This document shows positions 1 to 8,848 of a stretch of 64,000 bases of DNA, in pieces. This DNA comes from Halomicroarcula saliterrae. Lineage in GTDB: Archaea > Halobacteriota > Halobacteria > Halobacteriales > Haloarculaceae. The DNA is taken from the NCBI RefSeq assembly GCF_031624395.1, contig NZ_JAMQON010000002.1, positions 496,001-560,000 of the forward strand, in the 5' to 3' direction. The notes under the pieces are model-generated. The model saw nothing but the letters and a program-made list of their open reading frames with translations, had not been told where the DNA came from and did not search any database. The position numbers were made by a program, and so were the translations under genes. The first letter of the stretch is position 1. Each line of letters begins with the position of its first letter.

Positions 1-25
1 GTACGTCGGTAGAACGGGGGAGTGA

Positions 26-34
26 TTATAAATA
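26..34. promoter_or_regulatory. TATA-like box without an assigned gene
   Basis: TTATAAATA is the only AT-rich stretch in the first 180 bases. It could drive a minus-strand gene to the left of the window, or a plus-strand transcript starting near position 58 for which no convincing reading frame exists (truA follows on the opposite strand from 183). Which strand it serves cannot be decided from this window. Confidence 0.35.
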
Positions 35-182
35 GGCAGCCGGATTTCACGGCCGCGAACCGGATATCAGAGCGGTTGAAGCGGTATCCGAAGCTGAGCC
101 TTGAGGGTGACACAGCCTGCGAGAGCGGCGCTGAGTGTATCGCGTGGCCGCCTGAAACCGGAGGAGAGCCATCGAAAGCGGA

Positions 183-986
183 CTACTCCAGTTCGGAGGC
201 CACACACTCAGCGACCCGCGCAGCCGTCCGGCGTTCGACCCGCAGGTCCTCGAACACCGAGCGGGCGCTCTCGACGGCCTCGTCGTCAGTCCGGAACGCG
301 ACGCCCGGGTAGTCGACACCCGTCAGCACCAGCGGATAGGCGGGCGCGGGAGCGACTCCCTCTGGGCCGGGCAACGGGTCGGCGGAGAAGACGCGGTCGA
401 CCTTCGAGCGCGGCGACACGCCCCGGAGAATCTCGTCGAGCAGGCCGACGACGCGCCGGACCAGCTGGCGACAGAAGCCGCCGGCCCGGAGCTGAACGAC
501 CAGCGCGTCTCCCTCCCGGTCGAGTTCGCCGGCCAGCTCCCGCACCGTCCCGTCGTCGTCGTCCGGTGTGAGGTTGTGGTAGTCGTGGCGGCCACAGAGC
601 GCGCCGAGCGCCTCGGCGGCCAGGTCGTCGTCGGCATCCGGCGCGTACAGGAAGTAGGTGTACCGACGCTCGCGGGCGTCGTGGGTCGCGTGGAAATCGT
701 CGTCGACCGCCGCGCTGGCCCAGACGCGCACGTCGGCGGGGAGCTCGCTGTTGAACGCCGCGGGCGTGAGCCAGTCGGGGGCCTCGAAGGCGACGGTCTG
801 GGCGAGGGCGGAGACGCCGGCGTCGGTGCGGCCGGCCGCGGCGTACCCCTCCGGGACTCCGTCGCGCGCACAGACGCCCAGTCGGGCCAGCCCGGCGAGC
901 AGCGCCCCCTCGACCGTCGACACGTCGGGCTGGCGCTGGAAACCGCTGTACGGCCGGCCGTCGTAGGCGACCCGGTAGGCGCGCAT
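183..986 (-). CDS. truA: tRNA pseudouridine synthase A
   Basis: Converts uridines at positions 38-40 of the tRNA anticodon arm to pseudouridine in the cytoplasm. The 267-residue product begins MRAYRVAYDGRPYSGFQRQ and carries the TruA motif GRTDAGVSALAQ, whose Asp (residue 55) is the family's catalytic nucleophile. A later FCRQLVRRVVG segment also fits the family. The frame stays open upstream to 1508 but that part is repeat-derived low-complexity sequence, so the ATG at 986 is the start. It is divergent from the GNAT gene across the 40-bp repeat array, and hisS lies about 1.2 kb away on the same strand. Confidence 0.93.
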   Translation of the reverse strand: MRAYRVAYDGRPYSGFQRQPDVSTVEGALLAGLARLGVCARDGVPEGYAAAGRTDAGVSALAQTVAFEAPDWLTPAAFNSELPADVRVWASAAVDDDFHATHDARERRYTYFLYAPDADDDLAAEALGALCGRHDYHNLTPDDDDGTVRELAGELDREGDALVVQLRAGGFCRQLVRRVVGLLDEILRGVSPRSKVDRVFSADPLPGPEGVAPAPAYPLVLTGVDYPGVAFRTDDEAVESARSVFEDLRVERRTAARVAECVASELE

Positions 987-1023
987 GGCTCGGGGTTCGG
1001 TGGGCTTGCACTTGTGGGCGCCG

Positions 1024-1204
1024 GCTCCGTTTGGCCGCCGACGTTTCTTTCGGGGTCCTCCTCGGCTCCGCTCGGCCGCCGACGTTTCTTTCGGGTCCCG
1101 CTCGGCTCCGTTTGGCCGCCGACGTTTCTTTCGAGTCCCGCTCGGCTCCGCTTGGCCGCCGACGTTTCTTTCGAGTCCCGCTCGGCTCCGCTTGGCCGCC
1201 GACG
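1024..1204. repeat. 40-bp tandem repeat array, about 4.5 copies
   Basis: Units begin with GCTCCG at 1024, 1065, 1105, 1145 and 1185 (spacings 41, 40, 40, 40). The last unit breaks off after GCCGCCGACGG. Units 3 and 4 differ at one or two positions. Each full unit contains GCCGCCGACGTTTCTTTCG followed by a G/C-rich half with CCGCTCGGCTCCG. The array fills most of the 286-bp space between the divergent truA and GNAT genes. There are no unique spacers, so it is not a CRISPR. Reading frames through it are an artefact of the repeat. Confidence 0.9.
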
Positions 1205-1272
1205 GAGCGGCGGCCGGGTCGCCGAGCGGACCCTTCGGATTTAGGGGACTCGGGCCCGTAGCTGGCAACAGA

Positions 1273-1782
1273 ATGGCATCATCCGGCGAAGACGGACGCC
1301 AGTTTCCGCGCCCGCCACAGGAGTTCACCGACCGCGAAGACCGGACGGTGACGATGGACGCGTACGACGGGGAGGCCGAACCGCTGGTGTCGATGTACAC
1401 CGACTTCGACGCCGACTCCCGCTCACAGGGCGTCCCGCCGCGCAAGGAGCCCGCCATCCGCGAGTGGGTGGAGGGGCTGCTCGCCGACGGCCTGAACGTG
1501 GTGGTCACCCACGACGGCGCGTCGGTGGGTCACGCCGTGTTGATGCCCGTCGGGGACGGCAGCGCGGAGTTGGCCATCTTCGTCCACCCCGACTACCAGT
1601 CGGCCGGCATCGGCACGCGGCTCATCGAGGTGCTGCTGGGCTACGGCCAGGAGGAAGGCGTCGAGCACGTCTGGCTGGCCGTCTCACAGCGCAACCACGT
1701 CGCGATGCGAGTGTATCGCTCGGTGGGCTTCGAGACGCGTCTGCGCGAACACGTCGAGATCGAGATGGAGCGGGACCTCTAG
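1273..1782 (+). CDS. GNAT family N-acetyltransferase
   Basis: Predicted acetyl-CoA-dependent N-acetyltransferase of unknown substrate, 169 residues. The C-terminal half has the GNAT core: a beta strand followed by VHPDYQSAGIGTRLIEVLL, which is the acetyl-CoA pyrophosphate-binding motif (Q/R-x-x-G-x-G/A), then VWLAVSQRNHVAMRVYRSVGF, typical of the fold's end. The open frame runs upstream into the 40-bp repeats. The ATG at 1273 is preferred because GATTTAGG at 1238-1245 is a TATA-like box about 31 nt upstream. Its stop codon directly abuts that of the convergent SHOCT gene, with no spacer. Confidence 0.85.
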   Translation: MASSGEDGRQFPRPPQEFTDREDRTVTMDAYDGEAEPLVSMYTDFDADSRSQGVPPRKEPAIREWVEGLLADGLNVVVTHDGASVGHAVLMPVGDGSAELAIFVHPDYQSAGIGTRLIEVLLGYGQEEGVEHVWLAVSQRNHVAMRVYRSVGFETRLREHVEIEMERDL

Positions 1783-2169
1783 CTACTCACGGTCTACGAG
1801 CCGATCCGCGGCGCGCTCTTCGACACGTTGCTCGCTTTCGAGGAGCCGTTCCAGCCGGCGCTCGAACTCCTCGTCCGATATCTCTCCCTTCGCGTAGCGC
1901 TCGCGGAGCTGTTCGACGCCGGATTGTGCTGTCTCGCCGGTCGCGGGGTCGCTGGTCGTGGGCTCGAACTCTTGGGCGTCGCCGGCCGACTCGACGACCG
2001 GAAGGGCATCGCCGAGGACCACAACCAGCGGCAGGACGACGAGGACGCCGAGCGTGAACACCGCCTGACCCAGCGCGGCGAGGCCGAGAACGTATGCGAA
2101 CGCCGACAGACCGACCGAGAGGACGGCGACGACGCCGAGGAGCTGTTGCCTCGTGAACGTGGCGTTCAT
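1783..2169 (-). CDS. SHOCT domain membrane protein
   Basis: A 128-residue protein of unknown role. Residues about 8-53 form two hydrophobic helices (LLGVVAVLSVGLSAFAYVLG and the following AVFTLGVLVVLPLVVVLG). An acidic linker leads to a C-terminal SHOCT motif, LRERYAKGEISDEEFERRLE, a short helical oligomerisation motif common at the ends of haloarchaeal membrane proteins. AAAAAAATA at 2194-2202 reads as a TATA box on the minus strand about 30 nt upstream, which suggests a leaderless message. It is convergent with the GNAT gene and abuts it. Confidence 0.85.
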   Translation of the reverse strand: MNATFTRQQLLGVVAVLSVGLSAFAYVLGLAALGQAVFTLGVLVVLPLVVVLGDALPVVESAGDAQEFEPTTSDPATGETAQSGVEQLRERYAKGEISDEEFERRLERLLESEQRVEERAADRLVDRE

Positions 2170-2213
2170 ATGACAACATCCGCCGACAGGAACAAAAAAA
2201 TACGGTCAGCCCC

Positions 2214-3515
2214 TCACTCCGCGAAGTCCGCGAAAGTGGGCCGGTCGCGGTCGCCGGGGAACTCCGAGACGGGAACCGAAATCTGCTCGCCGTCGTCCAT
2301 CTCCTTTATCGTCACCTCGTCGTTCTCCAGGTCGCGCTCGCCGACGATGACGACCGTCTCTGCGTTGACGCCGTCGGCGTAGCTCATCTGCGCGCCGAAA
2401 GAGCGGTCCGCGATGTCCGTCTCGACGACGTGACCCCTCTCGCGCAGGTCGCGGGCGATGCGGGCTGCCGTCGGCCGGGTGTCGCCCACCTGCAGGACGT
2501 AGTAGTCGGTCGCGAGCTCCTCGGCGGGCCAGACCCCGGCCCGCTCACAGAGCAACTGCAGCGTGGCGTGGCCCGGCGCGAACCCGACCGCCGGCGTGGG
2601 CTGGCCGCCAAAGCCCTCGATGAGGTCGTCGTAGCGCCCGCCGCCGAACACCGAGCGGGAGACCTCGCCAGTGGCGTCGAAACACTCGAAGACGACGCCG
2701 GTGTAGTAGTCCAGTCCGCGGGCGGTCGACAGCGAGAGGGTGAGCTGGTCCCGGACGCCGAAGTCCTCGGCCGCGGCCAGCACCGCCCGGAGGTTATCGG
2801 TGGCCTCGGCGACCGTCTCGGAACGGTCCGCCAGCGCGTCGAGGTCGTCCTCGCCCGTCTCCAGCAGGTCGTCGAACGCCTCGGCGTCCTCGTAGGAGAG
2901 GCCCGCCTCGTACAGCGCGTCGAGGTACTCGTCGCGGTCGACCTTCGCGCGCTTGTCGACGGCGCGGATGGCCTCGCGCGTGTCCACGCTCCCCTCGAAC
3001 GATTCCAGCAGCCCCGAGAGGATGTCCCGGTGGGAGACCCGGATCTCGAAGTCGTCGTCGGCCAGCCCGAGGTCGGTGAGCATCTCGACCGCGACGGCCA
3101 GCACCTCGGCGTCGGCGTCCGGTTCCGACGACCCGAAGATGTCGACGTTGGTCTGGTAGAACTCCCGGAATCGGCCCTGCTGGACCTGTTCGTAGCGCCA
3201 GAACGGCCGCGTCGAGACCCACTTTATCGGCTTCGAGAGCGCCTGTTGCTTGGCGACGAACATCCGGGCGACGGTGGGCGTCAGCTCCGGCGTCAGCGCC
3301 ACGTCGCGACCGCCCTTGTCCTCGAAGCTGTAGAGTTCCTCGACGATCTCCTCGCCGCTCTTGTCCGTGTACATCTCTGTCGGCTCCAGCGCCGGCGTGG
3401 CGATCTCCCGGAAGCCGTAGCGCCGGGCGGTCTCCTCGATAGTGTCCATCGCCCAGCGCCGCGAACCCATCTCCTCGGGGTAGAAGTCACGAAATCCCTT
3501 GACGGAGTCGTACAT
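2214..3515 (-). CDS. hisS: histidyl-tRNA synthetase
   Basis: Charges tRNA-His with histidine. The 433-residue class II synthetase starts MYDSVKGFRDFYPEEM. Class II motif 2 is seen as RPFWRYEQVQQGRFREFYQ, the HisRS-specific histidine site as ARGLDYYTG, and motif 3 near SVFGGGRYDDLIEGFGG. The C-terminal anticodon-binding domain (YYVLQVGDTRPTAARIARDL onward) is complete. Length and domain order are normal for archaeal HisRS. It is a single gene, with the SHOCT gene just downstream. Confidence 0.96.
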   Translation of the reverse strand: MYDSVKGFRDFYPEEMGSRRWAMDTIEETARRYGFREIATPALEPTEMYTDKSGEEIVEELYSFEDKGGRDVALTPELTPTVARMFVAKQQALSKPIKWVSTRPFWRYEQVQQGRFREFYQTNVDIFGSSEPDADAEVLAVAVEMLTDLGLADDDFEIRVSHRDILSGLLESFEGSVDTREAIRAVDKRAKVDRDEYLDALYEAGLSYEDAEAFDDLLETGEDDLDALADRSETVAEATDNLRAVLAAAEDFGVRDQLTLSLSTARGLDYYTGVVFECFDATGEVSRSVFGGGRYDDLIEGFGGQPTPAVGFAPGHATLQLLCERAGVWPAEELATDYYVLQVGDTRPTAARIARDLRERGHVVETDIADRSFGAQMSYADGVNAETVVIVGERDLENDEVTIKEMDDGEQISVPVSEFPGDRDRPTFADFAE

Positions 3516-3669
3516 ATCACGCCGTACAGCCAGGGCGCGCTTGAAGCTGTTCGTTCGGCTTCGCGCCCGGTCGTCCGTGACTGGACGCTCCGACCGACTG
3601 CGATGGAAAGAGTTACCCAGTCATACCGCAGGACTCCGACCAGTGACCGTATCCGACGACAGCGAGTTT

Positions 3670-3870
3670 ATGACAGTGGACCGGACGGTCGGCAGAGTAC
3701 AGAAGCTGGGGTCGGTGTCGCTCTGTCTCATCGCCGGCGGACTGAGCGCGTACACGGCGGTAAACGGGGTCTGGTCGGTCACGGCGCTGTTCCTTCTGGG
3801 GTTAGCTCTGGCCGCCCAGTCCTACAGGATGGTGGAAGACGGACGGACTGTCGTCGACCGCACTGACTGA
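3670..3870 (+). CDS. small two-helix membrane protein, hypothetical
   Basis: Not recognised. From the ATG at 3670 it encodes 66 residues. Two hydrophobic segments (VSLCLIAGGLSAYTAV and WSVTALFLLGLALAA) are followed by a short charged tail. A GTG at 3643 would add nine residues (VTVSDDSEF) and cannot be excluded. The frame is open further upstream but with arginine-rich, implausible sequence. It stands alone between the divergent hisS and the convergent PP-loop gene. Confidence 0.55.
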   Translation: MTVDRTVGRVQKLGSVSLCLIAGGLSAYTAVNGVWSVTALFLLGLALAAQSYRMVEDGRTVVDRTD

Positions 3871-4000
3871 CACCGGCGTCACATAACACCGCACCGACTG
3901 ACAACTATACACAGCGCTCTACCGGCGCACCGATAGCAACAGCCGAGTCGGCGGAGACAGCGGCTGCGCCGCTATCGTGCGGTCGGGTGGGCGTCGAGTG

Positions 4001-4612
4001 TCAGCGGCTCCCGTCGGACAGCCCGCGAACGCGAGACTGCGTGTGGTCGGGGAACACCTCGTCGACAGTGCCGTCACCGTACTCCTCGACCAGCATCGCC
4101 CGGAGTTCGACCTCGTAGTCGGCCTTCGCGACGGTCTCGCTCGGCCCCGTCTCGACCACCAGCCTGTCGGCGACCATGTCGTCGACGGCCCCGCGGCCGA
4201 TACCGGCCAGCGGGGCGAGATAGTCCACGTCGAAGCGGTCCTCGACGCTCTGGGCCAGCGGCCGCTCGACGGTCGGGACGCGGTCGTCCCGGCGGGTGCC
4301 GTCGGCGACGGCGTCCACTCGCTCGGTCCACTCGCCCGCCGCGACGCGCTCGACGGCGTGTTCGTGGACCAACTGAACGCCGTTGCGCGGGTAGCCGTCG
4401 GCGTACATCCGCTCGACGGCCTCGCTGGCGACAGCCGGGTCGAGTTCGACCGTCTCGTGGGCGAAGCCGAGCGCCGCCGCGGCTTCGCGAGCGGGTTCGG
4501 GGTCGACGACGCCGAACGTGCCACTGACGAGCGTCACGTCGTAGAACGGGTCGAGCAGGAGCGCCGCCAGTGAGGAGTCCTTCCCAGCGCTGAACAGCAG
4601 GGCCGAGCGCAT
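4001..4612 (-). CDS. PP-loop ATP pyrophosphatase family protein
   Basis: A 203-residue N-type ATP pyrophosphatase-like protein. The PP-loop motif SAGKDSSLAALLL lies at residues about 8-20, close to the N-terminus, as in enzymes that adenylate a substrate and release pyrophosphate. The substrate is unknown; this short archaeal form is usually annotated only as a PP-loop or DUF7411 protein. Its ATG directly follows the stop codon of the PDCD5 gene, and both follow rps19e on the same strand. This is a recurrent archaeal arrangement that suggests a translation- or RNA-related role. Confidence 0.75.
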   Translation of the reverse strand: MRSALLFSAGKDSSLAALLLDPFYDVTLVSGTFGVVDPEPAREAAAALGFAHETVELDPAVASEAVERMYADGYPRNGVQLVHEHAVERVAAGEWTERVDAVADGTRRDDRVPTVERPLAQSVEDRFDVDYLAPLAGIGRGAVDDMVADRLVVETGPSETVAKADYEVELRAMLVEEYGDGTVDEVFPDHTQSRVRGLSDGSR

Positions 4613-4960
4613 CTACCGACGCTTGATATCGAAGCTCTTCGAGTCCGGCGTCAGCTCCGAGAGGAGCTGTTTCATCTGCTCCTCGTCGATGGTATCACCG
4701 ACGCGGCCGCTGCGGGCCAGCGCGACGATCTGCTGTTCGACCTGTTCGCCCACGTCGGGTTTGGACATCTTGACGGTGTTGAGCCGCTTGCGCGCGCCGT
4801 CGGTCAGGTGCTGACGGAGGATGGCCTTGCGCTGGGCGTCGGCCTGCTGCTGGGCGGCCTGCTGGGCCTCGGCGTCGCCCTCGCCCTGTTGCTCTTTGAG
4901 CTGTTCCATCTTCTGCTTGCGGAGCTCTTCGAGTTCCTCGTCGCTGGGGTCGCCACTCAT
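4613..4960 (-). CDS. PDCD5-family DNA-binding protein
   Basis: A 115-residue member of the archaeal/eukaryotic PDCD5 (DUF122) family of small helical nucleic-acid-binding proteins. The N-terminal helix is charged and Gln-rich ([14 protein letters not shown]). The core has the family pattern [19 protein letters not shown] and [14 protein letters not shown], ending in the basic SKSFDIKRR. Its stop abuts the next gene, and rps19e starts 46 nt upstream on the same strand, so the three probably form one operon. Confidence 0.9.
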   Translation of the reverse strand: MSGDPSDEELEELRKQKMEQLKEQQGEGDAEAQQAAQQQADAQRKAILRQHLTDGARKRLNTVKMSKPDVGEQVEQQIVALARSGRVGDTIDEEQMKQLLSELTPDSKSFDIKRR

Positions 4961-5006
4961 ACAGTCATCTACCGCAGTGGGCCGGAAAACGATTTCGGAG
5001 CGGGCT

Positions 5007-5468
5007 CTACGCGTAGCGTTCGAGCTCGGGGCGGTCGAGCGATTCGAGCACTTCCCCGGCGGTGTCGTCGAGGAGGCTGCGGCCCTCGCCGGTGACGCGG
5101 CGGCCGTCGGCCTCGCTGGTCTCGATGTAGCCGGCGTCTTCGAGCTGCTGGAGCGCGGTGCGGATGATGGAGCCCGAGCCCTCGGCCTTCTGGTGTGGCC
5201 GGACGCGGTAGCGGGTCGTGCCCTGTTTCGAGGTGCCGTACTCGGAGCGGAGCGCGTTGACGCCCATCGGGCCGTCGACGGCGACCTTCCGGAGCAGGCT
5301 GGCGGCGCGTCGCTCCCAGAAGTCAGGCTGTTCGGGCGGGAGCTCGCGGTCGACGCCGGTCTTGGCGACGGCGGCCCACTCGGGGGCCTCGATGTCGGCT
5401 TCGTCCTTGAACGTCTCGGTGAGGGCCTCGATGAGGTCCTCTGCGGGCACGTCGTAGAGTGTCGTCAT
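5007..5468 (-). CDS. rps19e: 30S ribosomal protein S19e
   Basis: Small-subunit ribosomal protein found only in archaea and eukaryotes. The 153-residue product begins [20 protein letters not shown] and has the S19e winged-helix signature [19 protein letters not shown], then [20 protein letters not shown] and the conserved [18 protein letters not shown]. The frame is open to 5537 but the ATG at 5468 matches the conserved family start. It leads the operon with the PDCD5 and PP-loop genes. Confidence 0.95.
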   Translation of the reverse strand: MTTLYDVPAEDLIEALTETFKDEADIEAPEWAAVAKTGVDRELPPEQPDFWERRAASLLRKVAVDGPMGVNALRSEYGTSKQGTTRYRVRPHQKAEGSGSIIRTALQQLEDAGYIETSEADGRRVTGEGRSLLDDTAGEVLESLDRPELERYA

Positions 5469-5567
5469 TGGCCCTTGCTTCCCGTTGGCGTCATTTAAGC
5501 GCATCGTTGTCCGGTCCGGGACGTGAACCGTCGACACGCCACGTCGCTCGGGAGTCGCTCCGTTCGA

Positions 5568-6605
5568 CTACTCTCTGGCGCTTGCCGTCGCGTGGTCGGC
5601 ACCGAGCGCGCTCGCGACACCGGCCCCCAGAAGCGTCGGGAGGAGATACGTCGCCCCGCGGTGGATGAGCACCGCCGAGGCCGCGACGGCACCGGGGACC
5701 GCGGTGGTCGAGACCAGCAGCGTCACCAGCACCGTCTCGATGGCGCCCGAGCCGCCCGGCAGCGGAGCGAGGCTGGCGATGCTCCCGACCGGGACCACCA
5801 GAAACGTCGTCGCCACGGGCACGGTGTAGCCCACCGCGTAGAGCGAGAGCCACAGCGAGCCGGCCAGACAGGCCCAGCCCAGCGCTGAGAACCCCAGCGT
5901 CTGCAACAGCGTCCGGCGGTCAGTCGCGATGCGGTCGATCGCGGCGAAGAAGCTCTCGATGCGGGCCTGGATGCTCGCCGCCGTCGGCGGTGACCACTTC
6001 GGAACGGTGTGACCCAGCCACCGGATGACCGGCGTGAGCAGACGGACGACGGTGGCCTCCAGCTCGTAGCGATAGCGCCAGCCGACGAAGGCCGCGACCG
6101 GCAGCCCGACCGCCAGCGCCGCGACGGCGGCGGCGGCGAAGGCGAGGTTCCGGCCCAGCTGGACGGCCCCGGCGGTGACGAAGGTGAACCCGGCGATGGC
6201 GAAGCCGACCGAGGGGACGAAGTGGGCCGTATCGACGCTGGCGATAGCCGCCAGCCCGGTCTCGTACTCGCTGTCCGCCGCCGAGGAGATGAGCAGGGCG
6301 CTGAGGGGCTCACCGCCGGCCTGTCCGAAGGGAGTGACGTTGTTCGAGAAGACGGCGCCCGCGTACACGAGCACGGCCAAGTGCGAGTGTACTGGGCTCC
6401 CCAGCGCCCGGAGCACGGACCACAGGGCCAGCCCCCACGTCGTGAGCCAAGCGGCGGCGACGGCGACGACGAGGACGAGCACCGCCGGGTCCGCGGTCAA
6501 CAGCGCCGAGACGGTCCGGTCGACGCCGACGACCCAGACGAGCACCGCGAGTACGGCGAGCGCGCCGGCGAACCCGGCCACTGTCGCCGCGCGGTTGCCG
6601 TCCAT
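5568..6605 (-). CDS. flippase-like / LPG synthase transmembrane domain protein
   Basis: An integral membrane protein of 345 residues with about eight hydrophobic helices and the family pattern FSNNVTPFGQAGGEPLSALL near residue 80 (UPF0104, related to the lysylphosphatidylglycerol synthetase membrane domain and AglD). A second conserved site is VVPVGSIASLAPLPGGSGAIETVL. Relatives act in lipid or polyisoprenoid handling, including haloarchaeal N-glycosylation, but the substrate here is unknown. The ATG at 6605 (MDGNRAATVAGFAGAL) is preferred to an in-frame upstream start. Divergent from thiL. Confidence 0.8.
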   Translation of the reverse strand: MDGNRAATVAGFAGALAVLAVLVWVVGVDRTVSALLTADPAVLVLVVAVAAAWLTTWGLALWSVLRALGSPVHSHLAVLVYAGAVFSNNVTPFGQAGGEPLSALLISSAADSEYETGLAAIASVDTAHFVPSVGFAIAGFTFVTAGAVQLGRNLAFAAAAVAALAVGLPVAAFVGWRYRYELEATVVRLLTPVIRWLGHTVPKWSPPTAASIQARIESFFAAIDRIATDRRTLLQTLGFSALGWACLAGSLWLSLYAVGYTVPVATTFLVVPVGSIASLAPLPGGSGAIETVLVTLLVSTTAVPGAVAASAVLIHRGATYLLPTLLGAGVASALGADHATASARE

Positions 6606-6686
6606 ACGGTATCGGTGGGCCGTCCGGGGTTTGAACGTACCGCACGTATCCACGGTGGTTTTTAGCCGGGGGACCGAGGGACAGGT

Positions 6687-7553
6687 ATGGACGAACAGGC
6701 CGCGCTCGGGCTCATCGGCGACCGGCTACCGGCCGCCGGGGACGACTGCGCCGTCGTCGGCGGGCAGGTCATCACGACCGACATGCTCCACGAGCGAACG
6801 GACTTCCCCGACGGGACGACCCGCTACACCGCTGGCTGGCGGGCCGTCGGGGCGTCGCTGTCGGACGTGGCTGCGATGGGGGCCGACGCGACGGCAACGG
6901 TCGCAGTGTACGCGGCCCCGACCTTCGACGCGGACGAGCTGTCGGCGTTCGTCGACGGCGCGACGGCGGTGTGTGAGGCGGTCGGCGCGGAGTACGTCGG
7001 CGGCGACCTCGACGGCCACGAGGAGTTCACCGTCGCCACCACGGCGCTGGGCGAGACCGAGGATCCCGTCCGGCGTTCGGGTGCCGAGCCCGGGGACGCC
7101 GTCTGTGTCACCGGGACGCTCGGCCGGACGGCGGCCGCGATACGGCTGTTCGAGCGCGGCGAGGTCGGGGCGGCCAACGAGCTGTTCCAGTTCGAGCCCC
7201 GCGTCGCCGCGGGGCGGGCCCTGGCGGACCACGCGACGGCGATGCTCGACTCCAGTGACGGGCTGGCCCGGTCGGTCCATCAGCTCTGTGGCGCGAGCGA
7301 CTGCGGCGCGAGCCTGACGGGGCCGCTGCCGATCGACGAGCGGGTCGACGCCGTGGCAGCGGACGCCGCCGACCGGCGCGAACTGGGCGTGTTCTTCGGC
7401 GAGGACTTCGAGCTCGTCTGTACGGTGCCCGAGGCCGACCTAGCGGCGGCGCGGGCGGCGACGCCCTGCCCGCTCCACCGGGTCGGGACCGTCACCGAGT
7501 CGGGCGTCACGCTCTCCGGGGAGCCACTGCCCGACCGCGGCTACTCGCACTGA
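6687..7553 (+). CDS. thiL: thiamine-monophosphate kinase
   Basis: Phosphorylates thiamine monophosphate to the coenzyme thiamine diphosphate. The 288-residue protein follows the ThiL/PurM fold: N-terminal MDEQAALGLIGDRLPAAGDD with the metal-binding Asp pair, then RAVGASLSDVAAMGADATA, the glycine loop GDAVCVTGTLGRTAAA, and MLDSSDGLARSVHQL near residue 190. GTTTTTAGCC at 6657-6666 is a TATA-like box about 26 nt upstream, so the message is probably leaderless. The start and end fit the family. Confidence 0.92.
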   Translation: MDEQAALGLIGDRLPAAGDDCAVVGGQVITTDMLHERTDFPDGTTRYTAGWRAVGASLSDVAAMGADATATVAVYAAPTFDADELSAFVDGATAVCEAVGAEYVGGDLDGHEEFTVATTALGETEDPVRRSGAEPGDAVCVTGTLGRTAAAIRLFERGEVGAANELFQFEPRVAAGRALADHATAMLDSSDGLARSVHQLCGASDCGASLTGPLPIDERVDAVAADAADRRELGVFFGEDFELVCTVPEADLAAARAATPCPLHRVGTVTESGVTLSGEPLPDRGYSH

Positions 7554-7599
7554 GTTCGACACTCCGGAGCGAGCGCCTGCGCGACCGCGCTGACACACC

Positions 7600-8769
7600 T
7601 CAGGCGGCGACGATCTCGAACGGGACGGGCGTAAAGCAGGCGAGCCCGAGGACGAACGTGGAGACGCCAAGCAGCGTCCGTCGGCTGTCCAGGGACTCGT
7701 CGACGGTCGGGCGAGCCGGGCCGACGTATGCGAGCCCGGTCGCGAGCAGCCCCCAGAACACCCACAGCGTCCAGACGCCGAAGCCGATCGGCGGGGCGTC
7801 CTGCGTGAGATAGAGAAAGCCGGCCAGCGCGAAGAGTCCGCCGGGGACGGCCGCGGCGATGGTCTCCTGGCGCTGGCCGACGATAGAGCGGACGATGTGG
7901 CCGCCGTCGAGCTGTCCGACCGGCAGCAGGTTCAGGAAGGTGAAGAACATCCCCGCCCAGCCGGCGAAGACGACGGGATGGACCGCTTCGCCGGGCCCGA
8001 CCTGTGCGCCGACCCCCAGCGCGGTGACGAGCGCTTCGAGCCCCTGCATGAGCAGCGGGTCGTGGAAGCTGATGGCGTACTGGGCACCGCCTTCACGGAC
8101 GCGCTGGGGGACCTGTATCGGGTCCAGCGTGAACCCGACGAGGGTGACGACGACGGTCGCGACGAGCCCCGCGAGCGGCCCGGCGACGCCGATATCGAAC
8201 AGCGCGCGACGCGAGGGAATTCGCCCGCGGATGTTGATGACGGCGCCCATCGTCCCCAGCAGCGAGGGAAACGGAATGAAGTATGGCAGGGTCACGTCGA
8301 CGCCGTGGTACCGCGCGGCGGCGTAGTGTCCCAGTTCGTGGATGCCCAGCACACCGAGCATCGCGACGGCGAAGGGCCACGCCTCTAACAGCCGCAGGGG
8401 CTGCTCGGTGACGGGGATGTAGTACCAGCTGCTCGCGCCCACGAACAGCGTCGAAGCGATGGTCACGACCAGCAGAGCGACGTTGAGCCACGGGAGTCCG
8501 CCGCCGTCGCGAGGCTCGGCCACCAGCGCGTACTGCTGGCGCCGGGGGACCACGACCCCACCGTCGGCCGGGAAACCCGGCTGGCGTTCGAGCGTGAGCG
8601 AGTAGCCCGACCGGGAGAACTGCGGGCTGAGATGCTCTACGACCGCACTGGGACGGACCAGCGGCTCACCGAAGTATCGAACGGTTCCGTCGGTCCGGTC
8701 GACGGCCGCGACGTGGAACACGCCCGCGAGTTCGTCGGGGGACGGCGGCTCGTCGCCGTGACCACTCAT
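7600..8769 (-). CDS. site-2 protease family membrane metalloprotease (M50)
   Basis: An intramembrane zinc protease of 389 residues. An N-terminal cytoplasmic segment of about 110 residues precedes several membrane helices. The zinc motif is GIHELGHYAAARYHGV, and the second metal site is LPVGQLDGGHIVRS, where the Asp is the third ligand. The loop LPYFIPFPSLLGTMGAVINI is the family's substrate-edge strand. GAATATTAG in minus orientation near 8800 is a likely TATA box. The substrate is unknown; bacterial relatives cleave anti-sigma factors. A second, PDZ-containing M50 protease is encoded at 12445. Confidence 0.88.
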   Translation of the reverse strand: MSGHGDEPPSPDELAGVFHVAAVDRTDGTVRYFGEPLVRPSAVVEHLSPQFSRSGYSLTLERQPGFPADGGVVVPRRQQYALVAEPRDGGGLPWLNVALLVVTIASTLFVGASSWYYIPVTEQPLRLLEAWPFAVAMLGVLGIHELGHYAAARYHGVDVTLPYFIPFPSLLGTMGAVINIRGRIPSRRALFDIGVAGPLAGLVATVVVTLVGFTLDPIQVPQRVREGGAQYAISFHDPLLMQGLEALVTALGVGAQVGPGEAVHPVVFAGWAGMFFTFLNLLPVGQLDGGHIVRSIVGQRQETIAAAVPGGLFALAGFLYLTQDAPPIGFGVWTLWVFWGLLATGLAYVGPARPTVDESLDSRRTLLGVSTFVLGLACFTPVPFEIVAA

Positions 8770-8848
8770 CGGCTACCGATACACGACGAGGACACTAATA
8801 TTCGCTGCTCCGGACCGCAGCGATAGGGGGACCAGGGTGGGATGAGAG

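Noticed and set aside
1024-1204. Possible CRISPR array
   Set aside because: The units are contiguous, with no unique spacers between repeats and no cas genes nearby. It is a plain tandem repeat.
987-1508. N-terminal extension of TruA
   Set aside because: The open frame is produced by the 40-bp repeats and the antisense of the GNAT gene. TruA proteins start at the conserved MRAYRVAYDG.
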